DNA of 64,000 nucleotides from Methylobacterium sp. Leaf117 (GCF_001422985.1 NZ_LMNL01000012.1:251096-315095), one strand, 5' to 3'; shown: positions 26,969-35,822, numbered from the stretch's first letter. The notes: generated by a model not told the origin, from the letters alone. Program-made: numbers and translations.

Positions 26969-28279
26969 ATTTTCGACGACGCATGGGCGACCGGGCTGGG
27001 CCTCGTTGCCGTCTTCGCCCTGGTGCTCGCCAACGGTTTCTTCGTGGCCGCCGAGTTCGCCCTGGTTTCGGTGCGCAAGAGTCGGGTCGCCGAGCTGGTC
27101 ACCGAGCGGCGCACCCACGCCGCCGCCCTCCAGCGCGCCACCGACCAGCTCGACGCCTACCTGGCGGCGACGCAGCTCGGCATCACCATTTCGTCCCTGG
27201 CACTGGGCTGGGTCGGCGAGCCGGCGCTGGCGCACATCATCGTGCCGGCCTTGAGCTTCCTGCCGGAGCCGGTCGGCACCACCGCCGCCCACACCATCGC
27301 GGTGGTCATCTCCTTCATCATCATCACGTCGATGCACATCGTGCTCGGCGAGTTGGCCCCGAAGAGCCTCGCGCTCCAGCGCAGCGAGCGCACCGCGCTC
27401 GCGGTGGTGCGGCCCCTCGGCTTATTCCTGTTCGTGTTCCGCCCGGCGATCCTGTTCCTCAACGGCCTCGGCAACGGCGTCGTCCGGCTGTTCGGCCTGC
27501 AGGCCGGGCACGGCGAAGGCTCGCTCCACTCCACCGCCGAGCTCAACCTGCTGGTTCAGGCGAGCCAGGAGGCCGGCCTGATCCGCGAGGCGCAGCAGGA
27601 GGCGGTCCAGCGCATCTTCTCGATCGGCGAGCGCCGGGTGCGCGATATCATGACCCCGCGACACGAGGTCGAGTGGGTCGATGCCGACGAGGAGCCCGAC
27701 GCGATCCTGAGGTCGGTGCGGGAATGCGACCATGCCCAGCTGGTGGTCAGCCGCAGCGAAGTCGACGAGATCGTCGGGGTGGTGCGCAAGCAGGACCTGC
27801 TCAATCAACTCCTCGACGGCAAGCCGATCAGCGTCCTGGCGGCGACCCAGCCGCCGATCGTCGTACACGAGAGCATGTCGATCCTGGCGGTGCTGGAGAC
27901 GTTCCAGGCCAAGCCCGTGCGGATGGCGGTGGTCGTCGACGAGTACGGCAGCCTCGAAGGCATCGTGACCCAGACCGACCTGCTCGAAGCGATCGCCGGC
28001 AACATCCCCGAGGTCGGCGACGAACCGAACGTGGTCGAGCGCGAGGACGGCTCGCTCCTCATCGACGGCATGATGCCGGCATCCCAGGCCTTCGACCGTC
28101 TCGCCTTCGCCGAGCACCCGGATTCCGACGATTTCACCACGCTCGCGGGCTTCGTGATCTTCCGCCTCGGCCGCATTCCCGGCACCGGCGACCACTTCGA
28201 GTCGCATGGCTGGCGCTTCGAGGTCGTCGACATGGATGGCCGGCGCATCGACAAGGTCCTGGCGACGCCGCTGACCTGA
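26969..28279 (+). CDS. CNNM/HlyC-CorC family membrane protein with CBS domains
   Basis: About 436 aa. An N-terminal DUF21/CNNM membrane domain (VLANGFFVAAEFALVSVRKSR, three to four helices), two CBS domains (DIMTPRHEVEWV; VLETFQAKPVRMAVVVDEYG), and the C-terminal CorC_HlyC domain (GRIPGTGDHFESHGWRFEVV). Family members are linked to Mg2+/Co2+ or Na+ transport; the hemolysin name is historical. The only ATG/GTG/TTG near the start is GTG 27023, which would cut the first helix. An ATT at 26969 has AGGGGAG six bases upstream and restores FDDAWATGLGLVAVFALV, so I place the start there. Confidence 0.85.
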   Translation: MFDDAWATGLGLVAVFALVLANGFFVAAEFALVSVRKSRVAELVTERRTHAAALQRATDQLDAYLAATQLGITISSLALGWVGEPALAHIIVPALSFLPEPVGTTAAHTIAVVISFIIITSMHIVLGELAPKSLALQRSERTALAVVRPLGLFLFVFRPAILFLNGLGNGVVRLFGLQAGHGEGSLHSTAELNLLVQASQEAGLIREAQQEAVQRIFSIGERRVRDIMTPRHEVEWVDADEEPDAILRSVRECDHAQLVVSRSEVDEIVGVVRKQDLLNQLLDGKPISVLAATQPPIVVHESMSILAVLETFQAKPVRMAVVVDEYGSLEGIVTQTDLLEAIAGNIPEVGDEPNVVEREDGSLLIDGMMPASQAFDRLAFAEHPDSDDFTTLAGFVIFRLGRIPGTGDHFESHGWRFEVVDMDGRRIDKVLATPLT

Positions 28280-28306
28280 TGCTCCGGTCCCGACCCGCTC
28301 CGGCGC

Positions 28307-29482
28307 TCAGGCCGGAACCGGACGGGTCCCGCGCGGCCGGGCCGTCAGGGTCAGCACGAGGGCCAGGAGCGCGATGGCGGAGCCGAACCAGGGCAGGCTG
28401 CCATAGCCGTAGCCGGCCGTGACAAGAGCCCCGCCGAGGGCCGCACCGCTGGCATTGCCGAGGTTGAAGGCCCCCTGGTTCAGGGTCGAGGCCAGGTTGG
28501 GCGCATCGGTTGCCGCTTCCACCACCCAGACCTGGAGGGGCGCCACGACGGCGAAGACCAGGGCGCCCCAGATCGGCAGCGTGATGACGGCGGGGATCGC
28601 CGCCTGCGCGGTGAAGGCGAACAGCGCCAGAACGGCCACCAGGGCCGCGAAGCTGCCGATGACGGTCGCCATCAGGCGCCGGTCGGCGAGGCGGCCTCCG
28701 GCGAGGTTTCCCACCGTCAGGCCGACTCCGAACAGCAGCAGGGCTCCGGTCACCTGCGTCGGTGTCAGCCCGCTCACATCCTCCAGGATCGGGGTGATGT
28801 AGGTGAACACCGTGAACAGGCTCACGGAGGCCAGCGTGCTGATCAGCATCGGCAGCAGCACGGGCCAGCGCCGGAGGGAGCGGAATTCGCCGGAAAGGCC
28901 GCCGCGCGAGCCCGGCATACCGCCCGGCACGAAGGCCAGGATCGCCCCCGCCGCCGCCACGCCGAGAACGAGGACGCCCCAGAAGGTGGCGCGCCAGCCG
29001 GCGACCTGGCCCAATGCCGTCCCGAAGGGCACACCCAGGACATTGGCGAGCGTCAGGCCGGCGAACATCAGCGCCACGGCCTGGGCCCGCTGCTCGCGCG
29101 GCACCAGGCTGCTCGCCACCACGGCGCCGATGCCGAAGAAGGCACCGTGCGCGAAGGCGGTGACGATGCGGGCCAGCATCAGGAGATCGTAGGTCGGGGC
29201 CAGGGCGCAGCCGAGGTTGCCCAGGAGGAACACCGCCATCAGGACGAGCAGGGCGGTCTTGCGCGGCAGACGTGCGGTGGCGATGGCGACGATGGGAGCC
29301 CCGACCGCGACGCCGAGAGCGTAGCCGGAGACCAGCAGGCCGGCGCGCGGAACGCTGACGCCGAAGCTCGCCGCCACATCCGGAAGAAGACCCATGATGA
29401 CGAATTCGGTGGTGCCGATGCCGAAGGAGGCGGCCGCGAGGGCCAGAATCGGGCGGGACAACGTCGAGGAGCGGGACAGCAT
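28307..29482 (-). CDS. MFS efflux transporter (AraJ/YdhP type)
   Basis: 391 aa, 12 predicted helices. ALAAASFGIGTTEFVIMGLLPDVA at the N-terminus and GLLVSGYALGVAVGAPIVAI are diagnostic of the DHA1 sugar-efflux/drug-efflux group (AraJ, YdhP, NepI). The substrate is unknown. ATG at 29482 with AAGG 7 bp upstream; the longer frame to 29599 is not membrane-like. Convergent with the CBS-domain gene 27 bp away. Confidence 0.85.
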   Translation of the reverse strand: MLSRSSTLSRPILALAAASFGIGTTEFVIMGLLPDVAASFGVSVPRAGLLVSGYALGVAVGAPIVAIATARLPRKTALLVLMAVFLLGNLGCALAPTYDLLMLARIVTAFAHGAFFGIGAVVASSLVPREQRAQAVALMFAGLTLANVLGVPFGTALGQVAGWRATFWGVLVLGVAAAGAILAFVPGGMPGSRGGLSGEFRSLRRWPVLLPMLISTLASVSLFTVFTYITPILEDVSGLTPTQVTGALLLFGVGLTVGNLAGGRLADRRLMATVIGSFAALVAVLALFAFTAQAAIPAVITLPIWGALVFAVVAPLQVWVVEAATDAPNLASTLNQGAFNLGNASGAALGGALVTAGYGYGSLPWFGSAIALLALVLTLTARPRGTRPVPA

Positions 29483-29727
29483 CGGTGCCTTGCGATGGGG
29501 TCGGGGCGTGAAATCGGGATTCGGGCACGGGATCGGGCTGCACCGGGACGGCGCGAGACCGGATCGCTGCAGTGCAACGTCAGATCCAGGGGCTAACACG
29601 AGGCAGCCCGGACCAGCGATGCGTCGAGGTCAGGGAGCCCAAGCGTCGGCCGAATGCGATCCGAAAGTTCTGCTGGAACTCCTCCATCGCGGCCGGCATA
29701 GGCCACGCTGACGCGAGGGACCCGGCC

Positions 29728-31038
29728 ATGAACACGGATGCAACGAACACCGGGCCGCACCCGGTCCTGGAGCGAAAGGCGGTGGCGGCCGTCGTCCTGG
29801 GCAATGCCCTCGAATTCTACGACTTCACCATCTACGCCTTCTTTGCGAAGTCGATCGGCGAGACCTTCTTCCCCTCGCAGAACGCCACCGACAGCTTGCT
29901 CGCCTCCCTGGCTCTGTTCGGCATCGGCTATGTCATGCGGCCCATCGGCGGCATCCTCATCGGGGCCTTCGCCGACCGGGCCGGGCGCAAGCCCGCCATG
30001 CTGATCACCATCGCGCTCATGGCGATCGGCATGGTGATGCTGGCGGCCGCTCCCGGCTACGCCACCCTGGGCGGCTGGTCACAGGTCATCGTCATCGTGG
30101 GCCGGCTCATCCAGGGGCTCGCTCTCGGCGGCGAGGTCGGCCCCTCCACCGCCTACCTGCTGGAGGCCGCGCCCCCGAAGCACCGCGGCTTCGTGGCGAG
30201 CTGGCAGATCGCCAGCCAGGGCTGCGCGGCCCTGATCGCCGGCCTTTGCGCCTCGGCCCTCACCTTCGCGGTCGGCGATGCCGCGATGGGCGACTGGGGC
30301 TGGCGCGTGATGTTCGCACTCGGCATCGGCGTGGTGCCGGTGGGCCTGATCATCCGCAGTCACCTGCCCGAGACCGCCGGCGAACGGGCCGATCCCGCCG
30401 CCGCAGCCTCGACCTTCGGCGTGGTGCGGCGTCTGGTGCGCGAACATGGGCGGCTCCTCGCGCTGACCTTCCTGATCATCGCGGCCTCCACGGTGTCCAA
30501 TGCCATCGGCACCAACATGCCGGTCTACGCCCAGGCGACGCTGGGATTGACGGAGACGATCTCGACGGCGGTGCCGATTGCCCTCGGCCTCGCCTCCATC
30601 GTGTTTCCGCTCATCGGCGGCTGGCTCGCCGATCGGATCGGGCGGCGCGCGGTGTTGATCTGGCCGCGCGTCCTTATCGTCGTGCTGACCCTGCCGGCCT
30701 TCGTCTGGCTCGTGCGCGACCCGACAGGCCCCTCGGTCTACGCCGTCACCTTCCTGCTTTCCGCACTTTCCTCGATCAATGCGGCGGCCATCATCGTGGC
30801 GATCCCCGAATCGCTGCCGCGCGCGGTGCGCAGTGCCGGCCTCTCGATCGTCTACGCCTTTTCGGTCTCGATCTTCGGCGGCAGCACGAACTACCTGGTG
30901 AACAAGCTCATCGCCCTGTCCGGCGACAAGCTGGCGCCGGCCTACTATCTCGTCGCCTTCAGCATCGTCGGAACTCTCGCGGCCCTCTGGATGCCGGAAA
31001 CGCGCGGCAAGGACATGGAGTCCGACGCGGCGGCATGA
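29728..31038 (+). CDS. MHS-family MFS transporter
   Basis: 436 aa. AVVLGNALEFYDFTIYAFFAKSIG and GFVASWQIASQGCAALIAGL mark a metabolite:H+ symporter of the citrate/proline/alpha-ketoglutarate group, 12 helices. Second MHS transporter in the window; the two are not close copies. ATG at 29728 preceded by GCGAGGGA. Substrate cannot be assigned. Confidence 0.85.
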   Translation: MNTDATNTGPHPVLERKAVAAVVLGNALEFYDFTIYAFFAKSIGETFFPSQNATDSLLASLALFGIGYVMRPIGGILIGAFADRAGRKPAMLITIALMAIGMVMLAAAPGYATLGGWSQVIVIVGRLIQGLALGGEVGPSTAYLLEAAPPKHRGFVASWQIASQGCAALIAGLCASALTFAVGDAAMGDWGWRVMFALGIGVVPVGLIIRSHLPETAGERADPAAAASTFGVVRRLVREHGRLLALTFLIIAASTVSNAIGTNMPVYAQATLGLTETISTAVPIALGLASIVFPLIGGWLADRIGRRAVLIWPRVLIVVLTLPAFVWLVRDPTGPSVYAVTFLLSALSSINAAAIIVAIPESLPRAVRSAGLSIVYAFSVSIFGGSTNYLVNKLIALSGDKLAPAYYLVAFSIVGTLAALWMPETRGKDMESDAAA

Positions 31039-31387
31039 CCGGCAAGGCCCGCACTGTTTCGATCCGGTCGCGCCGATCCTGGCGTCGGCCGATCCGCATC
31101 AACTCCGTCGGGTGCAGCGATGCGGTGTGGATCGCGCGACCACGATACTGTGGCCCAACTGTTTCAGTCCCGGTGCAAAGCCGGTGGCTATGCGGAATCC
31201 GGAAGAATCGCCCGAAACATGCCGGGCTTCGAACAGGACAAGGGCCACGGAGGCCGAGTAAAGCTTGTCAGCCCAGCCGGGCCGGAGCAATCTGAGCTTG
31301 GCAATACGCATCACCCGCGCGACGCCGCGACGCTTCCGATCGATCCATCCCGCAGGGTGGACCGACTGACCCGGGACTTCGAAGATC
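31039..31387. other. Intergenic region, nothing recognised
   Basis: 349 bp between the MHS transporter and the L,D-transpeptidase-like gene. Frames on either strand here have no protein-like composition. No hairpin with a T-run and no clear promoter seen. Confidence 0.3.
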
Positions 31388-32098
31388 ATGACCCTGACAG
31401 GTAGACGGGCGGATGCCGGCCAGACGCAGGATCTCGCTCCATCTCCCCAGCGGGCCGGATTTCTCGACCGCCGCACGTTCCTGGTCGGCTCGGCCGTCGG
31501 CCTTGGAACCCTGGGGTTGGCCGGTTGCGTGACACCCGATGGGATGGTCCTCGCCGAGGCAGCGAAGACCTACGGACCGATGCCGGACGAGAAATTTCCG
31601 ATTCCGGCGGCCGACATCAGCAAGGTCGATCCGAAATACTATCGCCGGACGGTTCGGTATGAGTCGAAGGAGGCACCCGGCACGATCGTCGTCGATCCGC
31701 GCAATTTCTATGTCTATCGCATCGAGGGGGACGGCGCCGCCACGCGATACGGCGCCAATGTCGGTCGCGACGGATTCCTGTGGAGCGGGGATGCCTATGT
31801 CGGCCGCAAATCCGAATGGGCGACCTGGACACCGCCGAAGGAGATGATCCGGCGCCAGCCGGAAGCCGCCCAATATGCCCGCGGCATGCCGGGCGGTCTC
31901 GACAACCCACTCGGCGCCCGCACGCTGCACCTCTACCAGAACGGCGCCTATACGCTCTACACGATCTACGCCAGCAGTGAGCCCGACACCATCGGCAGCG
32001 GCATCACCAGTGGCTGCGTCGGCCTGCTCACGCAGGACATGATCCACCTCTACGCGCGTACGCCGCTGAAGGCGAAGGTGGTCGTGCTGCCGGCCTAG
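31388..32098 (+). CDS. L,D-transpeptidase (YkuD)-fold lipoprotein with altered active site
   Basis: 236 aa. An N-terminal twin-arginine signal (RR at 28-29, then FLVGSAVGLGTLGLAGC) with a lipobox Cys at 47 suggests Tat export and lipidation. The body (VDPRNFYVYRIEGDGAATRYGANVGRDGF, WTPPKEMI, MPGGLDNPLGARTLHLY) is a YkuD domain that cross-links peptidoglycan in active members. The catalytic block usually read as IHG...SxGC[IV]R is here IYASSEP and TSGCVGL: Cys210 is kept, but the first His and the Arg after the Cys are lost. The start at 31388 gives the Tat signal. It may be inactive or have a different reaction. Confidence 0.8.
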   Translation: MTLTGRRADAGQTQDLAPSPQRAGFLDRRTFLVGSAVGLGTLGLAGCVTPDGMVLAEAAKTYGPMPDEKFPIPAADISKVDPKYYRRTVRYESKEAPGTIVVDPRNFYVYRIEGDGAATRYGANVGRDGFLWSGDAYVGRKSEWATWTPPKEMIRRQPEAAQYARGMPGGLDNPLGARTLHLYQNGAYTLYTIYASSEPDTIGSGITSGCVGLLTQDMIHLYARTPLKAKVVVLPA

Positions 32099-32205
32099 CG
32101 TCTGTCGTTTTTGCTTGTCCTGTCGGGATGACCGGTTTCCCCCGGATCCCTGACAAACTCCAGAATATCTGTCCGCTTCCATTCGAAGCGTCGGCCCACC
32201 TTCAC
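32095..32205 (-). pseudogene. Remnant of an AlpA/excisionase-type HTH protein
   Basis: Reading the minus strand from the GTG at 32205 gives VKVGRRFEWKRTDILEFVRD, preceded in frame by ARP and a stop codon a few codons earlier. This is the C-terminal half of the winged HTH found in AlpA-like regulators and phage excisionases (P[IV]K[LV]G.R..W...D[IV]). The recognition-helix half is missing. It overlaps the stop of the transpeptidase gene. Probably a relic of an integrated element; could also be chance. Confidence 0.35.
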
Positions 32206-32333
32206 GGGCCGCGCTATTCGGCCCGCCTAAAGATCAGGCCGGCTCGAGCGTCCCTCGAGCCGACCTGTCTGTTATGGCGAGGACCGACGTGATCTCTGCA
32301 CCGTGCCGCTCGGGCGGGCAGAGATCTGTCAGA

Positions 32334-32867
32334 TCAGGCGTCGACCTTCTTGCGGGGACCGCGACGCTTCTTCTCTGCGGGAGCGGCCTCGGCCTCGGGC
32401 TCCTCCGGGGGTTCGGCCGTCACGGTCTCTTCCGGCGCGCTCTTGGCGATGCCCTTGCGGCGCTGCTGGCCGAGGCCGAGGGCGCGGGCCAGCTCGGAAC
32501 GCTGCTCGGAATAGCTGGCCGAGGTCATCGGATAATCGGGCGCCAGGCCCCACTTGGCGCGATACTGCTCAGGGGTCAGTCCACGCAAGGTCAGGTGTCG
32601 GCGCAGGGTCTTGTACTGCTTTCCGTCCTCGAAGCTGATCAGGTAGTCCGACGAGATCGAGCGGCGGATCTCCTGCGGGGTCGCCTTCGGCGGGCCGGCT
32701 TCGGCAGCGGACGAGCCGCTGTTGGTCACGCCACGGATCGCCTCATGAACATCACTGAGGAGCTTGGGCAACTCGGCGCTTTGAACGTGATTGTTGCTGA
32801 CGTAGGCCGAGACGATATCGGCCGCCAGGGTGATGAGCCGAGCTGAGTCGTTGTCTGTTTCGTTCAT
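32334..32867 (-). CDS. MucR/Ros family transcriptional regulator
   Basis: 177 aa. The core FEDGKQYKTLRRHLTLRGLT and EQYRAKWGLAPDYPMTSASY and SEQRSELARALGLGQ is the Ros/MucR DNA-binding domain, global regulators of exopolysaccharide, motility and cell cycle in Rhizobiales. The zinc-site Cys is Ser (ISFED) and the second His is Arg (TLRG), so it should fold without zinc or with an incomplete site. The C-terminal tail is extended, acidic then basic (EPEAEAAPAEKKRRGPRKK), unusual for MucR. ATG at 32867; the N-terminal helical part (residues 5-60) is the usual oligomerisation region. Confidence 0.87.
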   Translation of the reverse strand: MNETDNDSARLITLAADIVSAYVSNNHVQSAELPKLLSDVHEAIRGVTNSGSSAAEAGPPKATPQEIRRSISSDYLISFEDGKQYKTLRRHLTLRGLTPEQYRAKWGLAPDYPMTSASYSEQRSELARALGLGQQRRKGIAKSAPEETVTAEPPEEPEAEAAPAEKKRRGPRKKVDA

Positions 32868-33266
32868 GTGGCGCCACCGATCTGCATATCTGTTGGAGTT
32901 GTCTTGAAGCGTAGGCTCAGATCTTTTTGCAAGCAAGATGTTGTATCAAAGATTGCGAGGTTTTCCCTCGGCGCGCTGTGGATCATTTGTCAATTTTTCG
33001 CGCATGGCCTGCACTGATGTGATCAATCGCGCCCCGGTTGACCAACAAGACTGTCACGTGTCCTGCGTGTGGAGACGAAGGGCCTGCACGACCTGTCCCG
33101 TTCCTGCTGAAAAGCAGCGTCGCCGCGCCGAGGACCACTGGCCGGTTCGGATCGACGCGTGGAGATCCTGGAAAGGCCGGTCCGCATGTCGATCGTCACG
33201 CTCCGGACGCGGACTATTCCACAAAGGAATTCGCGAAAAATCGATCCTTACCCCGAAGGTCTCACC

Positions 33267-33335
33267 ATGAATCTCAATAAGAACATTGGACATTGCGTTT
33301 CATGCGATAAAACAAATTTATGGTGTTCGCAATGA
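33267..33335 (+). CDS. Possible 22-aa Cys-containing peptide
   Basis: ATG with GAAGG 7 bp upstream. The peptide MNLNKNIGHCVSCDKTNLWC then SQ has a CxxC pair plus a third Cys, like a tiny metal-binding knuckle or leader peptide. Its AT-rich codons differ from the genome. Too short to prove; reported because of the good start signal. Confidence 0.25.
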   Translation: MNLNKNIGHCVSCDKTNLWCSQ

Positions 33336-33679
33336 AGCTGACCGTCTTTATGCCGCCGCGACGAGAAAAGCTTGGTTTGGAACGCAGTGATTCCGTTACG
33401 CGGCGGGCCGGAATCGATCCTGGCCAGATGGCACATCGACTTTGCCCGGTCGCCGTCTTGGCGCGGGCTGAGTCACTCACGGATGGTTGATCAAACACCG
33501 TCGTCGCGAGGGATCAGCACTGAGGCGATGCTGGGTGCTGCACCGCAACTCTGCCGGCATCCTACGGAGAATGCAGCAACACGCGGAACCCGTGCACCTT
33601 CGACCGCCGGTACGCAGGAGGGCGGTTCGATCTCCGGGTCGGGCCGGAACGCGCGGCCCGAGGTATCGCGCAAGACGAA

Positions 33680-33709
33680 CGGGCGGCCTCGACGCGTCGA
33701 GGCCGCCCG
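33680..33709 (-). terminator. Perfect 15-bp palindrome downstream of argC
   Basis: CGGGCGGCCTCGACG followed directly by its reverse complement. On the minus strand it lies about 120 bp after argC and is followed by a T-rich TTCGTCTTG, so it may end that transcript. It could instead be a protein-binding palindrome. Confidence 0.45.
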
Positions 33710-33768
33710 CGATGTCGGATCACGATCGCGTCAAACGTGGCTTGGCGGCACGATCCCGCGCACGGGTG

Positions 33769-33801
33769 TGCCCGCAGGCCTGCGGCGCGGGCCTGCGGGC
33801 A
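33769..33801 (-). terminator. Strong hairpin just after argC
   Basis: TGCCCGCAGGCC (33769-33780) pairs with GGCCTGCGGGCA (33790-33801), a 12-bp stem with a 9-base loop, 27 bp beyond the argC stop. There is no U-tract, so it may be an RNA-stabilising 3' end or a Rho-assisted terminator. Confidence 0.45.
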
Positions 33802-33827
33802 TCGGGAACGGCCGATGCGTGCGCGAG

Positions 33828-34772
33828 TCAGTCGAGACCGAGCATCAGCCCGATATTCTGCACGGCTGCGCCGGACGCACCCTTGCCGAGATTGTCGAGG
33901 CGGGCGACCAGGACCGCCTGCCGATGGGTCTCGTTGCCGTAGACCCGCAATTCAAGGCGGTCGGTGTCGTTCAGCGCTTCCGGCTCGATGCTCTCGGTGC
34001 AGTCGGCCGGGACCACCCGCACCAGATCCTGGCCCTCGTAATAGGCCACCAGGGCCGCCTCGAGATCGGCGGCGCGAGGGGCTCCCGGCAAGGTGTCGAG
34101 GTGGAGCGGCACGCTCACCAGCATGCCCTGGCGGAAGTTGCCGACGGACGGGATGAAGATCGGCCGGCGGGTGAGCCGGGCATAGGTCTGCGTCTCCGGC
34201 AGGTGCTTGTGCCCGAGGCCGAGGCCGTAGAGCAGGAACGGCTCGCCCTGTCCGGCCTCGTAGGACTCGATCATGCTCTTGCCGCCGCCGCTATAGCCGC
34301 TGACCGCATTGATGCTGACCGGATGATCGGGCGGAAGGATCCCGGCCTCCACCAGGGGACGGATCAGCGCGATGGCGCCGGTCGGATAGCAGCCCGGATT
34401 GGCGACCCGCCGCGCCTGACGGATGGCCTGCGCCTGGGCCGGCTCCAACTCGGCGAAGCCGTAGGCCCAGGCCGGATCGACCCGGTGCGCGGTGCTGGCA
34501 TCGAGAATGCGGGGGCCGCCGCCCGGCAGGGTGTCGGCCAGCGCCACGGTCTCCTTCGCGGCCGCGTCGGGCAGGCACAGGACGACGAGGTCGACCGCCT
34601 CGAGCAGCGTCCGCTTGACGGCCGCGTCCTTGCGGCTCTCATGCGGGATGCTCTTCAGGGTGACGCGGCCCTCGCGCTCGAGGCGCTCGCGGATGCCGAG
34701 GCCCGTGGTTCCGGCCTCGCCGTCGATGAAGATCGTGGGCTTGTGCCCCGTGCCGCTCTCGCTCATGGCCAC
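33828..34772 (-). CDS. argC: N-acetyl-gamma-glutamyl-phosphate reductase (type 2)
   Basis: 314 aa, the short ArgC class. NAD(P)-binding [28 protein letters not shown], the catalytic Cys in [18 protein letters not shown], and [15 protein letters not shown]. It reduces N-acetylglutamyl-5-phosphate in arginine synthesis. GTG at 34772 has GAAGGA six bases upstream; the ATG at 34766 is an alternative. In many Rhizobiales argC follows rplM-rpsI directly; here two other genes lie between. Confidence 0.92.
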   Translation of the reverse strand: MAMSESGTGHKPTIFIDGEAGTTGLGIRERLEREGRVTLKSIPHESRKDAAVKRTLLEAVDLVVLCLPDAAAKETVALADTLPGGGPRILDASTAHRVDPAWAYGFAELEPAQAQAIRQARRVANPGCYPTGAIALIRPLVEAGILPPDHPVSINAVSGYSGGGKSMIESYEAGQGEPFLLYGLGLGHKHLPETQTYARLTRRPIFIPSVGNFRQGMLVSVPLHLDTLPGAPRAADLEAALVAYYEGQDLVRVVPADCTESIEPEALNDTDRLELRVYGNETHRQAVLVARLDNLGKGASGAAVQNIGLMLGLD

Positions 34773-34957
34773 CTGACATCCTTCTCGCCGCGTCGCTGAG
34801 GAATGATCCTGCGCCGACCTGCCGGAGCGACGTGGCCGGGACGCTTCCTCAAGTCAATGTCTTGGCCCCCGCGCGACTAACGCATGATGACAGTCGATCA
34901 AGCCTGTGTATCCCGGTCCCGGACCTGGAACGGGGCGCGCGACCGACCGGTTGAGGC

Positions 34958-35500
34958 ATGACGAGACGTTCCATCGAGGTCATGCAGATGTCAGCCAGCG
35001 CGGAAAAGACCGATCCCAAGCTCTGGGACAAGGTGAAAAAGCAGGTTACGGACTCGGACAAGGGCGGCAAGCCGGGCCAATGGTCGGCGCGCAAGGCCCA
35101 AGCGGCCACCAAGGCCTACAAGGACGCCGGCGGCGGCTACAAGGGCAAGAAGTCCGAGGACAACCACCTGAAGCAGTGGACCGAGGAGGAATGGGACACG
35201 AAGTCCGGCGAGAAGAGCGGCGAGACCGGTGAACGCTACCTGCCGAAGAAGGCCCGCGAGTCGGTGTCGAAATCCGAGTACGACCGCTCGACCCGGAAGA
35301 AGCAGGCCGATTCGGCCAAGGGCAGGCAGTTCTCCAAGCAACCGGCCGACGTCGCGAAGAAGACCGCCGCGGCACGGAAATCGACCCATGCGGGATCAGG
35401 CCGGACCAAGGCGGACCTGATGAAGGCGGCCCGGGATAAGAACATTCCCGGCCGCTCGAAGATGTCGAAGGGCGAACTGGAGCACGCCCTGCACGCCTGA
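34958..35500 (+). CDS. Basic DUF5872-like protein with C-terminal SAP/Rho-N-like motif
   Basis: 180 aa, highly charged and Lys-rich. The N-terminal part (LWDKVKKQVTDSDKGGKPGQ, then WSARKAQAATKAYKDAGGGYKG, GERYLPKKA) matches what I remember of DUF5872. The end, TKADLMKAARDKNIPGRSKM then SKGELEHAL, looks like a Rho_N/SAP helix pair that binds nucleic acid. Function unknown, possibly DNA- or RNA-binding under stress. It is divergent from argC with 185 bp between. Start at 34958 or 34982/34988. Confidence 0.75.
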   Translation: MTRRSIEVMQMSASAEKTDPKLWDKVKKQVTDSDKGGKPGQWSARKAQAATKAYKDAGGGYKGKKSEDNHLKQWTEEEWDTKSGEKSGETGERYLPKKARESVSKSEYDRSTRKKQADSAKGRQFSKQPADVAKKTAAARKSTHAGSGRTKADLMKAARDKNIPGRSKMSKGELEHALHA

Positions 35501-35521
35501 CCGATCAGGCCTCCGACAACG

Positions 35522-35773
35522 TCAGGCGATCAGCTCACCCCAGGAGGGCTTCCACAGGTTCTGGGGATCGATCACCACGATCTCCAGGCCGCCCTCGTTG
35601 GCGACGTGGACGGCCACCCCGAAGGCCTGCGCGATGGGCATGGCGCCGGTGGTGCTGAACAGGCGGCCGTCGGCGAGCTTGACCTCGCCCGTCTGCGCGC
35701 CGCCGGTCTCCGCGAGGCAGAGGGTGACGGCGGAGGCGTCGGGCCGGGTGACGCGTCGGAAGGGCTTCGCCAT
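35522..35773 (-). CDS. Conserved-looking hypothetical protein (83 aa)
   Basis: Starts MAKPFRRVTRPDASAVTLCL and continues with GEVKLADGRLFSTTGAMPIAQ and VVIDPQNLWKPSWGELI. Mixed alpha/beta composition with no membrane segment; not recognised. ATG at 35773 chosen because upstream codons come from a duplicated 15-bp intergenic repeat. Lies 97 bp after rpsI on the same strand, beyond its terminator. Confidence 0.65.
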   Translation of the reverse strand: MAKPFRRVTRPDASAVTLCLAETGGAQTGEVKLADGRLFSTTGAMPIAQAFGVAVHVANEGGLEIVVIDPQNLWKPSWGELIA

Positions 35774-35792
35774 GGGGATCCGTGTCTCTCTG

Positions 35793-35822
35793 CGGCGGCT
35801 CAAAAGGCGGCGGCTCAAAAGG
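35793..35822. repeat. Exact 15-bp tandem duplication between rpsI and the next gene
   Basis: CGGCGGCTCAAAAGG occurs twice, end to end. It abuts the rpsI terminator, and the A/T-rich part (CCTTTTGAG on the minus strand) extends that terminator's T-tract. Confidence 0.75.

Larger units (their letters stand above)
32868..33827. other. Long gene-poor region between mucR and argC
   Basis: 960 bp. The left part (32870-33350) is AT-richer than average and may carry the mucR promoter. A 22-codon frame with a good ribosome-binding site lies at 33267, and two strong hairpins lie at 33680 and 33769. Longer frames here are antisense shadows or open with TTG (for example CPACGDEG at 33038) and are not convincing. 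MucR genes often have long regulated leaders, which might explain the size. Confidence 0.4.

Noticed and set aside
33038..33280. Frame with CPACGDEG, like a zinc knuckle
   Set aside because: Opens with TTG, has no ribosome-binding site, and the sequence after the first 20 residues is low quality; kept only as a note.
33372..34799. A 475-residue plus-strand frame
   Set aside because: Antisense to argC, with no family-like sequence.
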